The position numbers were made by a program, and so were the translations under genes. Positions 28,459-36,087 of a stretch of 64,000 nt of DNA are shown here, one piece after another. The notes beneath the pieces are model-generated. The model was not told where the DNA came from. It ran no database searches and worked only from the letters and a program-made list of their open reading frames with translations. Origin of the DNA: Gaiellasilicea sp963745775 (GTDB lineage: Bacteria; Actinomycetota; Thermoleophilia; Gaiellales; Gaiellaceae); contig CAVUYY010000008.1 in assembly GCA_963745775.1 (NCBI GenBank), forward strand, positions 124,001 to 188,000, in the 5' to 3' direction. Numbering within the stretch: position 1 is the stretch's first letter; each line of letters starts with the position of its first letter.

Positions 28459-29343
28459 CTAGTAGTGGATCCCGTTCGCGGCGTCGAGCTCGTGGAGCCG
28501 CCGAATCCGCTCCTCCATCGGAGGGTGCGTCGAGAAGAGCGCCGCGAGACCGACCTTGCGCAGCGGGTTCGCGATGTAGAGCGCCTCGGTCGCCGGGTTC
28601 ACGTTCATCGGCACGGCGTCTGTACCTCGCTGCAAGGTTCCGAGCGCATCGGCGAGCGGCTTGGCCTCGCCGAGGTACTGCGCGGCCGTCGCATCCGCCA
28701 GGTACTCGCGCTGTCGAGAGACGGCGAGCTGGAGGATCATCGCGGCAAGCGGCGCCACGATGATCGCGACGAGCGCGCCGATCATCCCGAGCGGCCCCGA
28801 ATCCTCGTCGTCGCCCCCGCCGAAGAGCAGCGAGAACTGGAGCATGTTCGCGATTGCCGCGATCGCGGCGCCGATCATCGCTGCGATGGTCATCACGAGG
28901 ATGTCGCGGTTGGCGATATGCGCCATCTCGTGCGCGAGCACGCCGCGCACCTGCTCGCGGGGAAGATGGCGAAGCAGGCCCTCCGTGACGGCGACGACCG
29001 CCTTCTTGGGGCCTCGCCCCGTGGCAAAGGCGTTCGGCTGGTCGGACGGGATCAGATAGACGCGCGGCATCGGAACTCCCGCCCGGCCGGCGATCTCCTC
29101 GATGTCGCGGAAGAGCTCCGGCTGCTCGCTCTGCTCGGCGGGGACGGCCTTGCTGGCCTTCAGCGCGAGCCGGTCCGAGAACCAGAACATGACGAGGTTG
29201 AAGACGATCGCGATGCCCGCGAAGAGGATGATTCCGCTCCTGCCGCCGACGAGCCCACCGAGCCCGATGAAGAGCGCGGCAAGGCCAGCGAGGATGATCC
29301 ACGTCCGGGCCTGGGTGGCGAACTGTGTGCGCCTGATCGACAT
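28459..29343 (-). CDS. htpX: Membrane zinc metalloprotease HtpX
   Basis: M48B-family protease of membrane quality control. Two N-terminal membrane helices (about 13-53), the zinc motif HEMAH with its third ligand in SRQREYLADATAA, two further helices between them, and the conserved FATGRGPKKAVVAVT loop. The ATG at 29341-29343 gives 294 residues, the normal length; the open frame continues upstream but lacks homology there. The leader contains a perfect 11-bp inverted repeat. Confidence 0.93.
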   Translation of the reverse strand: MSIRRTQFATQARTWIILAGLAALFIGLGGLVGGRSGIILFAGIAIVFNLVMFWFSDRLALKASKAVPAEQSEQPELFRDIEEIAGRAGVPMPRVYLIPSDQPNAFATGRGPKKAVVAVTEGLLRHLPREQVRGVLAHEMAHIANRDILVMTIAAMIGAAIAAIANMLQFSLLFGGGDDEDSGPLGMIGALVAIIVAPLAAMILQLAVSRQREYLADATAAQYLGEAKPLADALGTLQRGTDAVPMNVNPATEALYIANPLRKVGLAALFSTHPPMEERIRRLHELDAANGIHY

Positions 29344-29360
29344 TGGGGTTTCGTGTTCCT

Positions 29361-29397
29361 TTCCGGCTGAATGACGAGTTTCGGGATTCAGCCGGAA
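29361..29397. promoter_or_regulatory. Inverted repeat in the htpX leader
   Basis: TTCCGGCTGAA (29361-29371) and TTCAGCCGGAA (29387-29397) are perfect 11-base complements separated by 15 bases. In htpX mRNA the 3' arm ends about 17 bases before the start codon, next to the AGGAA that could act as ribosome-binding site. It could be an operator for a stress regulator or an RNA hairpin controlling htpX translation. Confidence 0.5.
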
Positions 29398-29447
29398 GTT
29401 TCTCCCGCCACTTTCGCGGTGGCCGGCGCGCCCGGGCCGAAGCCGTC

Positions 29448-29475
29448 TTGACGAGTGCGCCCGTTCGGGGATAGT
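29448..29475 (+). promoter_or_regulatory. Possible sigma-70-type promoter for the plus-strand hypothetical gene
   Basis: TTGACG (29448-29453) and GATAGT (29470-29475) are spaced by 16 bases and point toward the gene at 29568. The -10 match is weak; this is a tentative call from pattern alone. Confidence 0.25.
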
Positions 29476-29567
29476 GCCTTCCGGCAAGCCCTATGGTAGC
29501 CGGACGAGCCGGACGATCGCATTGCGGCTCGATTAATCCACAGCCACCTGAACGACGTAGGAGGGGC

Positions 29568-30156
29568 ATGAGGATCGTGCTCGCACTCGGCTGCTTGGCC
29601 GCGCTCGGCGGCTTCCTGGGTGCGGTGTTCCTGTTGCCGGAACGCGGCGGACGAGGCCGCTCCTGGATCCACGTCGAGTCCTCGACGCACAGAGATGCTC
29701 GCCGCACAGGCCGTCCGCGAGGTCGTCGCGATCCGGAGCGCCGGTGCCGAAGCCGGCCTCCTCTCGAGTCAGATCTTCGGCGTCATCGGCGAAGCGGCGC
29801 GGGAGCCCCGCGCCGCGGGCGGTCGAACGCTGCGACTCGAGCTCCCCTCGCTGCTTGCTGCCGCCGCGATCGTCTGGCCGCGTTCGGATCGGGCGATCTC
29901 CGCGCAGGCGCCGAGGCGCGAAGCCGCGAGACGTCAGCGCGCGATCCTGCTCCGCGCAATCCGCAGCGAGGAGCAGTCGCTCGCCCGGCTCCGCCGTGAG
30001 CTCGGCGCAGGCGGCGATCCCTGGCCGCCCGTGCTCGCCTTCACGTCGAGAAGCGAGGAGCTGCGCCGCAGGCTTGCACGCGAGATCGACGCGATGATGG
30101 TCGCGATTCCGGCCCACGAGAGCGCGGCACTTCGCCGCGCCTTTGCCGGCGGGTAG
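29568..30156 (+). CDS. Hypothetical membrane-anchored protein (one frame break)
   Basis: I do not recognise this gene. It begins ATG 29568-29570 behind GGAGGGG with an N-terminal membrane segment or signal anchor (MRIVLALGCLAALGGFLGAVFLLPE), then switches frame at about 29680-29700 by +1 into a helical, Arg/Ala/Glu-rich body (EMLAAQAVREVVAIRSAGA, later SLARLRRELGAGGDPW and SRSEELRRRLAREIDAMM). Corrected length is 195 residues. It lies divergent from htpX and convergent with yraN (stops four bases apart). Confidence 0.5.
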
Positions 30157-30159
30157 CGG

Positions 30160-30501
30160 TCAAAGGTCAGCCGGAAAGCGCTCGAGCCTCCTTCCCTGGA
30201 CGGCGACCACCTCGAAGCGGCAGTCAAGCGTTCGGCACTCGGGATGGCGGGCGAACCACGCCTCGGCGGCACGTCGGAGCCGGCGGCACTTCTCCGGCGT
30301 CACCATCTCGAGCGGATGGCCGAAGTCCGTCGTCGCCTTGCCCTTCACCTCGCAGAAGACGACTCGACGGCCGCGCCGGACGATGAGGTCGAGCTCGTTG
30401 CCTCCCGCCCAGACGTTTGCGCCGAGAACGCGATAACCGCGCAACCGGTAGTGACGAGCGGCGCGGCGCTCGAAGCGATCGCCGACCCGTCGCGTGTTCA
30501 G
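30160..30501 (-). CDS. YraN/UPF0102 family nuclease-like protein
   Basis: A 113-residue protein of the YraN family with a restriction-endonuclease-like fold: RRAARHYRLRGYRVLGANV, then GNELDLIVRRGRRVVFCEVKGK, containing the E/D...E-V-K core. Function is unproven; the family is usually beside rnhB, as here. No ATG, GTG or TTG lies at the expected N-terminus. The only suitable codon is CTG at 30499-30501, which overlaps the rnhB stop as CTGA, just as other genes here overlap as ATGA or GTGA. I take CTG as the start, or a mis-called base. Confidence 0.8.
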   Translation of the reverse strand: MNTRRVGDRFERRAARHYRLRGYRVLGANVWAGGNELDLIVRRGRRVVFCEVKGKATTDFGHPLEMVTPEKCRRLRRAAEAWFARHPECRTLDCRFEVVAVQGRRLERFPADL

Positions 30502-31158
30502 GCGGCCTCCACGGGCAGCGGCTGATCGAGCAGGTAGCAGAGCGCCTGGAACGAGCGCCGATGCTGCTCGCTCGGCCCATGTGCACGCACCGCCGCCGAA
30601 TGACCCGGCGTGATGTAGCCGACGTGGCGTGCGAAGCCGTAGCGCGGATAGAGGGCGTCGAGCCGCCGCATCACCCGGTCGCGGGTCACCTTCGCGACGA
30701 TCGACGCTGCGGCGATCGCCGCGCTCTTGGTGTCTCCGTCGACCACAGCGCGATGCGCGGGCGCAGTCGGACCGAGCCGGAAGCCGTCCACGAGACACGT
30801 CTCGGCCGGCGGCGTGAGGTCCGAGAGCACCGACCGTAACCCCCAGAGGTTGGAGCGATGCAGTCCGTGGCGATCGATCTCGGCCGACGAGATCACCCGG
30901 ACGCTGATCCTGCTCGCACAGCCCACCACCGCCCGAAAGAGCTCCTCCCGACCGGCAGGGGGGCACCTGCTTGGAGTCGTTCAGGAGCGCCAGCGGCCGG
31001 ACCCGGTGGTTCCGCAGGCAGTCGTAGTCGAGGAGGACACCGGCGACGACGAGCGGCCCCGCGAGCGAGCCTCTTCCTGCCTCGTCAGCCCCGGCGACGA
31101 AGCGAGCGCCGAGCCGGCGATCGAAACCGAGGAGCCGTTGACCGCTCGAGCGCGTCAT
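30498..31158 (-). CDS. rnhB: Ribonuclease HII (one frame break)
   Basis: Removes RNA from RNA-DNA hybrids and single ribonucleotides. Catalytic acids are in GADEAGRGSLAGP (the D-E-x-G-R-G signature) and SAEIDRHGLHRSN, LVDGFRLG and ASIVAKVTRD. A run of six G at 30958-30963 (plus strand) is one too many: with five, LLNDSKQVPP reads straight into AGREELFRAVV. Corrected length is 219 residues. The start is ATG 31156-31158. It sits between a small lipoprotein gene and yraN. Confidence 0.91.
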
Positions 31159-31219
31159 CTCGGCGAGGATAGCCGCGGAGTCCGGACGGCTTTGTCACGG
31201 CTTCGTCACAAGAAGTGCG

Positions 31220-31546
31220 TCATTCGGGAAGCACACAGCCGGCATCCGGCTCGGCGAGCCGCACTCTCGTTCCAGAGCGGGTCAGGTCGACGCGAAACCA
31301 GTCGCAGCCGCCTGAGGTACGACGGACGGAGCAGACGAACGTCTCCGTCTCGACGATCACGAACCAGCCGGTGCGAGCGCTCTCCGTGCAGTGCGACTCG
31401 TCGATGTCGTATCGGTTCGCGCTTGCGAGAGCCGCGACGTGCGCCTGCGTCTCCTCACGTGCGACCTGCTGCTGCGCATCCTCGCCGCAACCGGCCAGAA
31501 AGGTGATCGAGCCGAGCGCGATCGCGAGGGCGCCGAGCAGGCGCAC
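31220..31546 (-). CDS. Small lipoprotein
   Basis: A 108-residue protein beginning VRLLGALAIALGSITFLAGCG: a hydrophobic signal with lipobox LAGC, so it is predicted to be lipid-anchored and outside the membrane. The mature part has four cysteines (CTES, CSVR, CDWF, CVLP) that could form two disulfides, and reads partly like a small beta-sheet domain. No family recognised. The GTG start at 31544-31546 is four bases after the rplS stop, within the rplS-rnhB cluster. Confidence 0.65.
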   Translation of the reverse strand: MRLLGALAIALGSITFLAGCGEDAQQQVAREETQAHVAALASANRYDIDESHCTESARTGWFVIVETETFVCSVRRTSGGCDWFRVDLTRSGTRVRLAEPDAGCVLPE

Positions 31547-31550
31547 CGGG

Positions 31551-32018
31551 CTACTGCTCCTGATCGACGGGGGCCGTGGACTCGGCGGCGACGGGAGCGG
31601 CGACCTCCGCCGTCTCGTCGACCGGCTCGGTCTCGGCCTGCACAGCCTTCTGCGCGCGACCCGCACCCGCGGGCTGGCGCAACTCGCGGATCCGCGCCTT
31701 CTTGCCGACCTTGCCGCGCAGGTAATAGAGCTTGGCGCGGTTGACGTCGCCGATCGCCCCGACCTCGATCCTCTCGATCTTCGGCGAGTGCACCGGGAAT
31801 GTCCGCTCGACGCCTACTCCGAACGACTGCTTGCGGACCGTGAACGTCTCACGGACGCCGGAGCCCTGACGCTTGATCACGACCCCCTCGAAGACCTGGA
31901 GTCGCGAGCGCGTGCCCTCGATCACGCGGAAGTGGACGCGAACCGTGTCGCCCGCCTTGAACAGGGGCAGATCCTGGCGCAGCTGACGCTGCTCGATGCT
32001 CTGGATGATCGTGCTCAT
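31551..32018 (-). CDS. rplS: 50S ribosomal protein L19
   Basis: Ribosomal protein at the 30S-50S interface. The core matches L19 throughout: PLFKAGDTVRVHFRVIEG, VFEGVVIKRQGSGV, TFTVRKQSFGVGVERTFP, HSPKIERIEV, AKLYYLRGKVGKKARIRE. At 155 residues it exceeds the usual 115 or so because of a C-terminal tail rich in Glu, Val and Ala (AVQAETEPVDETAEVAAPV), probably disordered. The start is ATG 32016-32018. Confidence 0.95.
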   Translation of the reverse strand: MSTIIQSIEQRQLRQDLPLFKAGDTVRVHFRVIEGTRSRLQVFEGVVIKRQGSGVRETFTVRKQSFGVGVERTFPVHSPKIERIEVGAIGDVNRAKLYYLRGKVGKKARIRELRQPAGAGRAQKAVQAETEPVDETAEVAAPVAAESTAPVDQEQ

Positions 32019-32092
32019 GGGAGGGGCGGCCATTCGGCCGGGGGCCAATGGTAGCGCAAGGGGGCGTTCCTTTCGCCCGCTGAAGACTGACG

Positions 32093-32127
32093 CCTCCGGC
32101 GGCCCGCTCGCGGAGCGGAGCCGGAGG
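32093..32127. repeat. GC-rich nested hairpin, lepB-rplS spacer
   Basis: Outer arms CCTCCGGC/GCCGGAGG and inner arms CCGCTC/GAGCGG enclose GCG. It is the first of three hairpins filling the 211-base gap between rplS and lepB. Its inner stretch CGGAGCGGAGCCGG (32111-32124) recurs exactly at 48218-48231. Confidence 0.55.
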
Positions 32128-32132
32128 GGATA

Positions 32133-32144
32133 GTACGGACGTAC
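32133..32144. repeat. GTACG-N2-CGTAC motif, copy 1
   Basis: GTACGGACGTAC is an interrupted palindrome between two hairpins in the lepB-rplS spacer. The minus-strand reading GTACGTCCGTACT recurs on the plus strand at 48274-48286, with further similarity in the flanks (TCC then CTC). It could be a binding site or part of a repeat family. Confidence 0.45.
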
Positions 32145-32147
32145 AGA

Positions 32148-32163
32148 CCCGGAGAGCTCCGGG
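32148..32163. repeat. Short perfect hairpin, lepB-rplS spacer
   Basis: CCCGGAG and CTCCGGG pair around AG, giving a 7-bp stem four bases after the GTACG motif. Second hairpin of the three in this spacer. Confidence 0.4.
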
Positions 32164-32178
32164 CCGCGAGCGGGTCGA

Positions 32179-32218
32179 GCGCGCGCGGAGCCTGGCTCCG
32201 CCAGGCGGAAGCGCGCGC
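32179..32218 (-). terminator. Large GC hairpin upstream of the lepB stop
   Basis: Outer arms GCGCGCGC (32179-32186 and 32211-32218) and inner arms CCTGGC/GCCAGG around TCC. It lies just past lepB in the direction of transcription, 12 bases from its stop, so it may end or attenuate the ffh-lepB message ahead of rplS. No U-tract is present. The apex GGC-TCC-GCC matches the hairpin at 47100-47140. Confidence 0.45.
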
Positions 32219-32229
32219 GGCCGGTGGCG

Positions 32230-33066
32230 TCAGCGGACGCTGATGCGATTCGGCGGCCAGTAGGTCGCGAAGACCTTGCCGATCAGATTCTCGCGTGGGA
32301 CGCTCCCCCACTCGCGCGAGTCGCACGACTGGCTTCGGTTGTCGCCCATCATGAAGTACTGGCCTTCGGGAACGGTGAAGGTCTCGGGCCCGCGCGAGTC
32401 GCGGCGCGCCTGCTGCAGATAGGGCTCGGACAGCTTCCTGCCGTCGATATAGACGAAGCTGAAGCCTCCCTCGGTCCGCAGCTCGAGCCGCTCGCCGGGC
32501 AGGCCGATCAACCGCTTCACGAACGTGCCGCCTGCGCCGCACCGCATCTGCGCCGCGGGCGGCGTCTTGAAGACGACGATCTCGCCGCGCTCGGGGTCGC
32601 GGAAGTGGTAGATCAGCCGGTTCGCGAGCACGCGATCGGAGAAGCGCGCCTCGCAGCCGTTCGCGGGCCGGGCGCAGTGCAGCGTCGGCTCCATCGACGA
32701 CGAGGGAATTCGATAGGGGTTGACGACCCACGCCTTGATCGCGAGCACGATCGCGATCGCGCCGACGATCGTGACGATCCAGTCGATCGTCACCCGCCAG
32801 CCGTGCGGGAGACGTCGCGTCAGCCGGTCGACCGGGTTGCGGGAATGGAACTCGCGTTTCTGGGTCGGCGGCTGGGAGTTGCCTCCGTTCAGCCAGTGGT
32901 CGTAGCGATCGCGGCGCTCCGGATCGGCCAGGGTCTGATAGGCGACCTGAAGCTCGCGCAGACGCTCCTCGTCCCACGTGGCGCCGGACGCGCGCCGGTA
33001 ACCGTCCTCGATCTGCGTGTCGGAAGCATCCCGCTCGACGCCGAGCAGCGCGTAGTAGTCGCTCAC
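32230..33066 (-). CDS. lepB: Signal peptidase I with N-terminal J-like domain
   Basis: Membrane serine protease that cleaves secretory signal peptides. The catalytic serine is in IPSSSMEPTL, the lysine in GGTFVKRLIGLPGE, and GDNRSQSCDSREWG closes the family pattern; one membrane helix (about 98-118) precedes the active site. Unusually, residues 1-65 resemble a DnaJ J-domain: SDYYALLGVERDAS, then LRELQVAYQTLADPERRDRYD. The HPD tripeptide is absent and the loop is shortened. The GTG start at 33064-33066 overlaps the trmD stop as GTGA, so the J-like part is certainly at the start of the same frame. Confidence 0.9.
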   Translation of the reverse strand: MSDYYALLGVERDASDTQIEDGYRRASGATWDEERLRELQVAYQTLADPERRDRYDHWLNGGNSQPPTQKREFHSRNPVDRLTRRLPHGWRVTIDWIVTIVGAIAIVLAIKAWVVNPYRIPSSSMEPTLHCARPANGCEARFSDRVLANRLIYHFRDPERGEIVVFKTPPAAQMRCGAGGTFVKRLIGLPGERLELRTEGGFSFVYIDGRKLSEPYLQQARRDSRGPETFTVPEGQYFMMGDNRSQSCDSREWGSVPRENLIGKVFATYWPPNRISVR

Positions 33067-33722
33067 GAGACCACGGTCCGCGCGCTGCTCTGCTCTCGGC
33101 GCCAGCCTTCGATCCGCCCATGGTCGCCGGAGAGCAGCACGTCGGGAACCGACCACCCCCGGAACTCGGCCGGGCGCGTGTAGTGCGGATACTCGAGGCC
33201 ACCCTCGAGCGCCGCCGAGAAGCTCTCGTTCTCGCCCGACCCCTCCGCCAGCGCACCGGGGAGCCGGCGGGCGATCGCGTCGAGGAGCACCATCGCGGGC
33301 AGCTCGCCGCCGGAGAGGACGTACGGGCCGATCGAGATCGCATCCGAGGCGAGGTTCGTGACGATCCGCTCGTCGAATCCCTCGAAGCGCGACGAGAGCA
33401 GCGTGAGCTGCGGCTCCTGCGCGAGCTCCTCGACGATCGCCTGCGTCAGCGGCCGGCCTTGGGGTGTCAGCGCGATCACGCGATGCGCGGGGCTGTCGCC
33501 GTAGACCGCGTCGAGCGCGGCGGCGACGACGTCGACGCGGAGCACCATCCCGGCGCCGCCGCCGTAGGGGTCGTCGTCGACCTGGCCGGAGCGAAGCGGT
33601 GTCGTGTCGCGATAGTTGAACAGGCGCAACTCGAGCTCACTGCCGAGGACCGCGGCGAGGGGCCGCTGCTCCGTCTGCCACGCGAACGCGTGCGGAACCT
33701 GGGTGAAGACGTCGAGAAGCAC
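33063..33722 (-). CDS. trmD: tRNA (guanine-N1)-methyltransferase
   Basis: Methylates G37 of tRNAs and prevents frameshifting; SPOUT/knot fold with AdoMet bound in the trefoil. Motifs include DDDPYGGGAGMVLRVD, IALTPQGRPLTQ, FEGFDERI and SIGPYVLSGGELPAMVLLDAI. I chose GTG 33720-33722 (VLLDVFTQVPHAF), 11 bases after rimM; the open frame extends further upstream across rimM without homology. 219 residues, slightly short of E. coli. Confidence 0.94.
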   Translation of the reverse strand: MLLDVFTQVPHAFAWQTEQRPLAAVLGSELELRLFNYRDTTPLRSGQVDDDPYGGGAGMVLRVDVVAAALDAVYGDSPAHRVIALTPQGRPLTQAIVEELAQEPQLTLLSSRFEGFDERIVTNLASDAISIGPYVLSGGELPAMVLLDAIARRLPGALAEGSGENESFSAALEGGLEYPHYTRPAEFRGWSVPDVLLSGDHGRIEGWRREQSSARTVVS

Positions 33723-33733
33723 GGCGGAGCAGG

Positions 33734-34207
33734 TTACTCGTCGTCGGCGAAGCCCCGCGCGATCACGACGCGACGTGCTTCGAGGTCGACGTCGAGCACG
33801 CAGGCGCCGACGAGTGGAAGGAGCAGCCCCGAGTCGAGCTCGAGCGAGTCGTTGGCAGGGCCGTTGTGCACGTCCACCACGGTACCGAGCACGCGATCGC
33901 GTTCCTCGACGACGGTCAGCCCGACGAGCTGGAAGACGTAGTACGCATCCTCGTCCGGCTCCGGCAGCGCCTCGCGCGGAACCGACAGGGTCGCGCCGCG
34001 CGCGGCGGCGCGATCGAGCTTCAGGACGGGTCGGCCGCCGGAGCCGCGTTTCGAGACGACGATCTCGGCCTCGACCCCGTCGATCCACACGCGGGCTCCG
34101 CGAGCGAATCGGCCCTCCACCTCGCTCGGCTCCTCGACGAAGAAGGAGCCGTCGACGCCGTGCGGCCGACCTACGCGCCCAACGGGAACGCGGCCGGACT
34201 CACTCAA
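33734..34207 (-). CDS. rimM: Ribosome maturation factor RimM
   Basis: Assists 30S head maturation by binding S19. N-terminal beta-barrel VPVGRVGRPHGVDGSFFVEEP and C-terminal PRC-barrel domain (YYVFQLVGLTVVEERDRVLGTVVDV, then LLLPLVGACVLDVDLEARRV). The TTG start at 34205-34207 overlaps the end of the KH gene; no ATG or GTG is closer to the conserved core. 157 residues. Confidence 0.9.
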   Translation of the reverse strand: MSESGRVPVGRVGRPHGVDGSFFVEEPSEVEGRFARGARVWIDGVEAEIVVSKRGSGGRPVLKLDRAAARGATLSVPREALPEPDEDAYYVFQLVGLTVVEERDRVLGTVVDVHNGPANDSLELDSGLLLPLVGACVLDVDLEARRVVIARGFADDE

Positions 34208-34430
34208 CGATCTCGAGCACGAGCCGGCGCCGAGACCTCGCACCGCTCGCGCGCACGATCGTTCTGAGCGCCCGCGCGATCCGGCCCTGCCGGCCGATCA
34301 CCTTGCCGCGATCCTCCGGCGCGACGTGGAGCTGGAGGATCGTCGCGTCCTCCCGCTCGACCTCCTCGACGCGGACCGCATCGGGGTCGTCGACGAGCTG
34401 GCGAGCCAGCCACTCGAGCAGCTCAGCCAC
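34200..34430 (-). CDS. khpA: KH-domain RNA-binding protein KhpA
   Basis: A 76-residue single KH domain with the RNA-contacting loop GKVIGRQGRIARALRTIV. KhpA proteins bind structured RNA, usually with KhpB, and influence cell division and sRNA function. The place between rpsP and rimM is typical. GTG start at 34428-34430, nine bases after the rpsP stop. Confidence 0.92.
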   Translation of the reverse strand: MAELLEWLARQLVDDPDAVRVEEVEREDATILQLHVAPEDRGKVIGRQGRIARALRTIVRASGARSRRRLVLEIVE

Positions 34431-34439
34431 GGCGATCGC

Positions 34440-34712
34440 TCACTCGGCCTGTGCTGCAGCCGGCTGAGCGTCGCCCTTCTCGGCGATCTTGATCAGCTTC
34501 GCGACCGCGTCGGAGGGCTGCGCGCCCTTGCCGATCCATTCCTGGATCTTCTCCTGGTCGAGCTCGATCGTCGAGGGATCGGTCTGCGGGTTGTAGCGCC
34601 CGACGATCTCGATGAACTTGCCGTCGCGCGGGGAGCGCGAGTCGGCCACGACGACGCGGTAGATCGGGTTCTTCTTCGAGCCGACTCGCGTCAGCCTGAG
34701 CCTTACTGCCAC
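34440..34712 (-). CDS. rpsP: 30S ribosomal protein S16
   Basis: 90 residues with the S16 signature VRLRLTRVGSKKNPIYRVVV and ADSRSPRDGKFIEIVGRYNPQ; the C-terminal EKGDAQPAAAQAE is a short variable tail. GTG start at 34710-34712 preceded by GGAGG. Two bases separate it from ffh. Confidence 0.96.
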   Translation of the reverse strand: MAVRLRLTRVGSKKNPIYRVVVADSRSPRDGKFIEIVGRYNPQTDPSTIELDQEKIQEWIGKGAQPSDAVAKLIKIAEKGDAQPAAAQAE

Positions 34713-34714
34713 TG

Positions 34715-36043
34715 TTACCTCCGGCCTGCTTTGGTCATTTGCTGCGGAAGGGAGGGCATCTTGCCCTTGCCCATCTGCTTCATCATCTTCTCCATCTGCT
34801 TTCGTGCGGTGAGCAGCTTATTCACGTCCTGGATCGTCTGCCCGCTGCCCTGGGCGATCCGGAGCCGGCGCGAGCCGTTGATCAGGTGCGGCATCCGCCG
34901 CTCCTGCGGGGTCATCGAGAGGACGATCGCCTCGACGCGGGCGAGCTGGCGCTCGTCGATGTCGACGTCCTTGAGCTGGTTGCCGATTCCAGGGATCAGC
35001 TTCAGCACGCCCTGGATCGGCCCCATCTTCTTCAGCATCTTCTGGGCGGAGAGGAAATCGTCGAAGGAGAACTGGCCGGCGCGCATCCGCGCCTCCATCG
35101 CCTCCTGCTCGTCCTCCTCGACGGCGGCTTCGGCCTTCTCGATCAGCGTCAGCACGTCGCCCATCCCGAGGATCCGCGACGCCATCCGCTCCGGGTAGAA
35201 GTACTCGAGCTGATCGAGCTTCTCGCCGACCGAGACGAGCTTGATCGGCTTGCCGGTGACGTGCTTGACGGACAGGGCCGCTCCGCCGCGGGCGTCGCCG
35301 TCCAGCTTCGTGAGCACGACTCCGTCGAAGGCGATCCGCTCGAAGAACGACTCGGCGACGTTCACGGCCTCCTGGCCGGTCATCGAGTCGAGCACGAGGA
35401 GGACGTTCGTCGGCTTCGCTGCGTCGCGGACGCGCGCGAGCTCCTGCATCAACTCCTCGTCGATGTGGAGCCGACCCGCAGTGTCGAGGATGACGACGTC
35501 CTGACCGGCGGTCTGCGCGGCCTGGATTCCGTACTTGACGACCTCGACCGGATCCTGCGTCTCCTTGCGGTAGACGGGGATCTGGATCTGGCGGCCGAGC
35601 TGCTCGAGCTGGTCGATCGCGGCGGGGCGCTGGAGATCGGCCGCAACCAGGGCCGGCTTCTTCCCGTCCTTTCGCAGGAGCAGGGCGAGCTTGGCGGAGG
35701 TGGTCGTCTTGCCCGAGCCCTGGAGACCCGCCATGAGGATCACGGTCGGCGGGCGTCCGAATGCGAGCCGTGAGTCGCCCGAGCCCATCAGGCTCGTCAG
35801 CTCCTCGTGGACGATCTTCACGACCTGCTGGCCGGGCGTCAGGCTCTTGAGCACGTCCTGGCCGGTCGCACGCTCGCGGACGCTCGCGACGAAGCTCTTG
35901 ACGACCTCGAAGTTGACGTCGGCCTCGAGGAGCGCGAGCCGGATCTCGCGCATCGCCTTCGAGATCGTGTCCTCGTCGAGCCGCCCCTTGCCGCGGAGAT
36001 CGCCGAGCGTCGCCTGAAGCTTGTCTGAGAGGGTGTCGAACAC
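34715..36043 (-). CDS. ffh: Signal recognition particle GTPase Ffh
   Basis: SRP54 protein that binds signal sequences on ribosomes and hands them to FtsY. N domain helices, then the G domain with GLQGSGKTTTSAKLA, DLQRPAAIDQL, DTAGRLHIDEEL and TKLDGDARGG, and a methionine-rich M domain (about 300-442) with RRLRIAQGSGQTIQDVN and a C-terminal Met/Lys stretch. The frame is intact over 442 residues. GTG start at 36041-36043. It heads the ffh-rpsP-khpA-rimM-trmD-lepB run. Confidence 0.97.
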   Translation of the reverse strand: MFDTLSDKLQATLGDLRGKGRLDEDTISKAMREIRLALLEADVNFEVVKSFVASVRERATGQDVLKSLTPGQQVVKIVHEELTSLMGSGDSRLAFGRPPTVILMAGLQGSGKTTTSAKLALLLRKDGKKPALVAADLQRPAAIDQLEQLGRQIQIPVYRKETQDPVEVVKYGIQAAQTAGQDVVILDTAGRLHIDEELMQELARVRDAAKPTNVLLVLDSMTGQEAVNVAESFFERIAFDGVVLTKLDGDARGGAALSVKHVTGKPIKLVSVGEKLDQLEYFYPERMASRILGMGDVLTLIEKAEAAVEEDEQEAMEARMRAGQFSFDDFLSAQKMLKKMGPIQGVLKLIPGIGNQLKDVDIDERQLARVEAIVLSMTPQERRMPHLINGSRRLRIAQGSGQTIQDVNKLLTARKQMEKMMKQMGKGKMPSLPQQMTKAGRR

Positions 36044-36087
36044 CGGCGGACAGTGTAGATACCTCCCAATCGAACGAAGGAGACGGC

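Noticed and set aside
31180..31219. Repeated GTCACGG/CTTCGTCAC strings between rnhB and the lipoprotein gene
   Set aside because: The repeats are short and imperfect, and similar strings occur by chance elsewhere in this GC-rich sequence.
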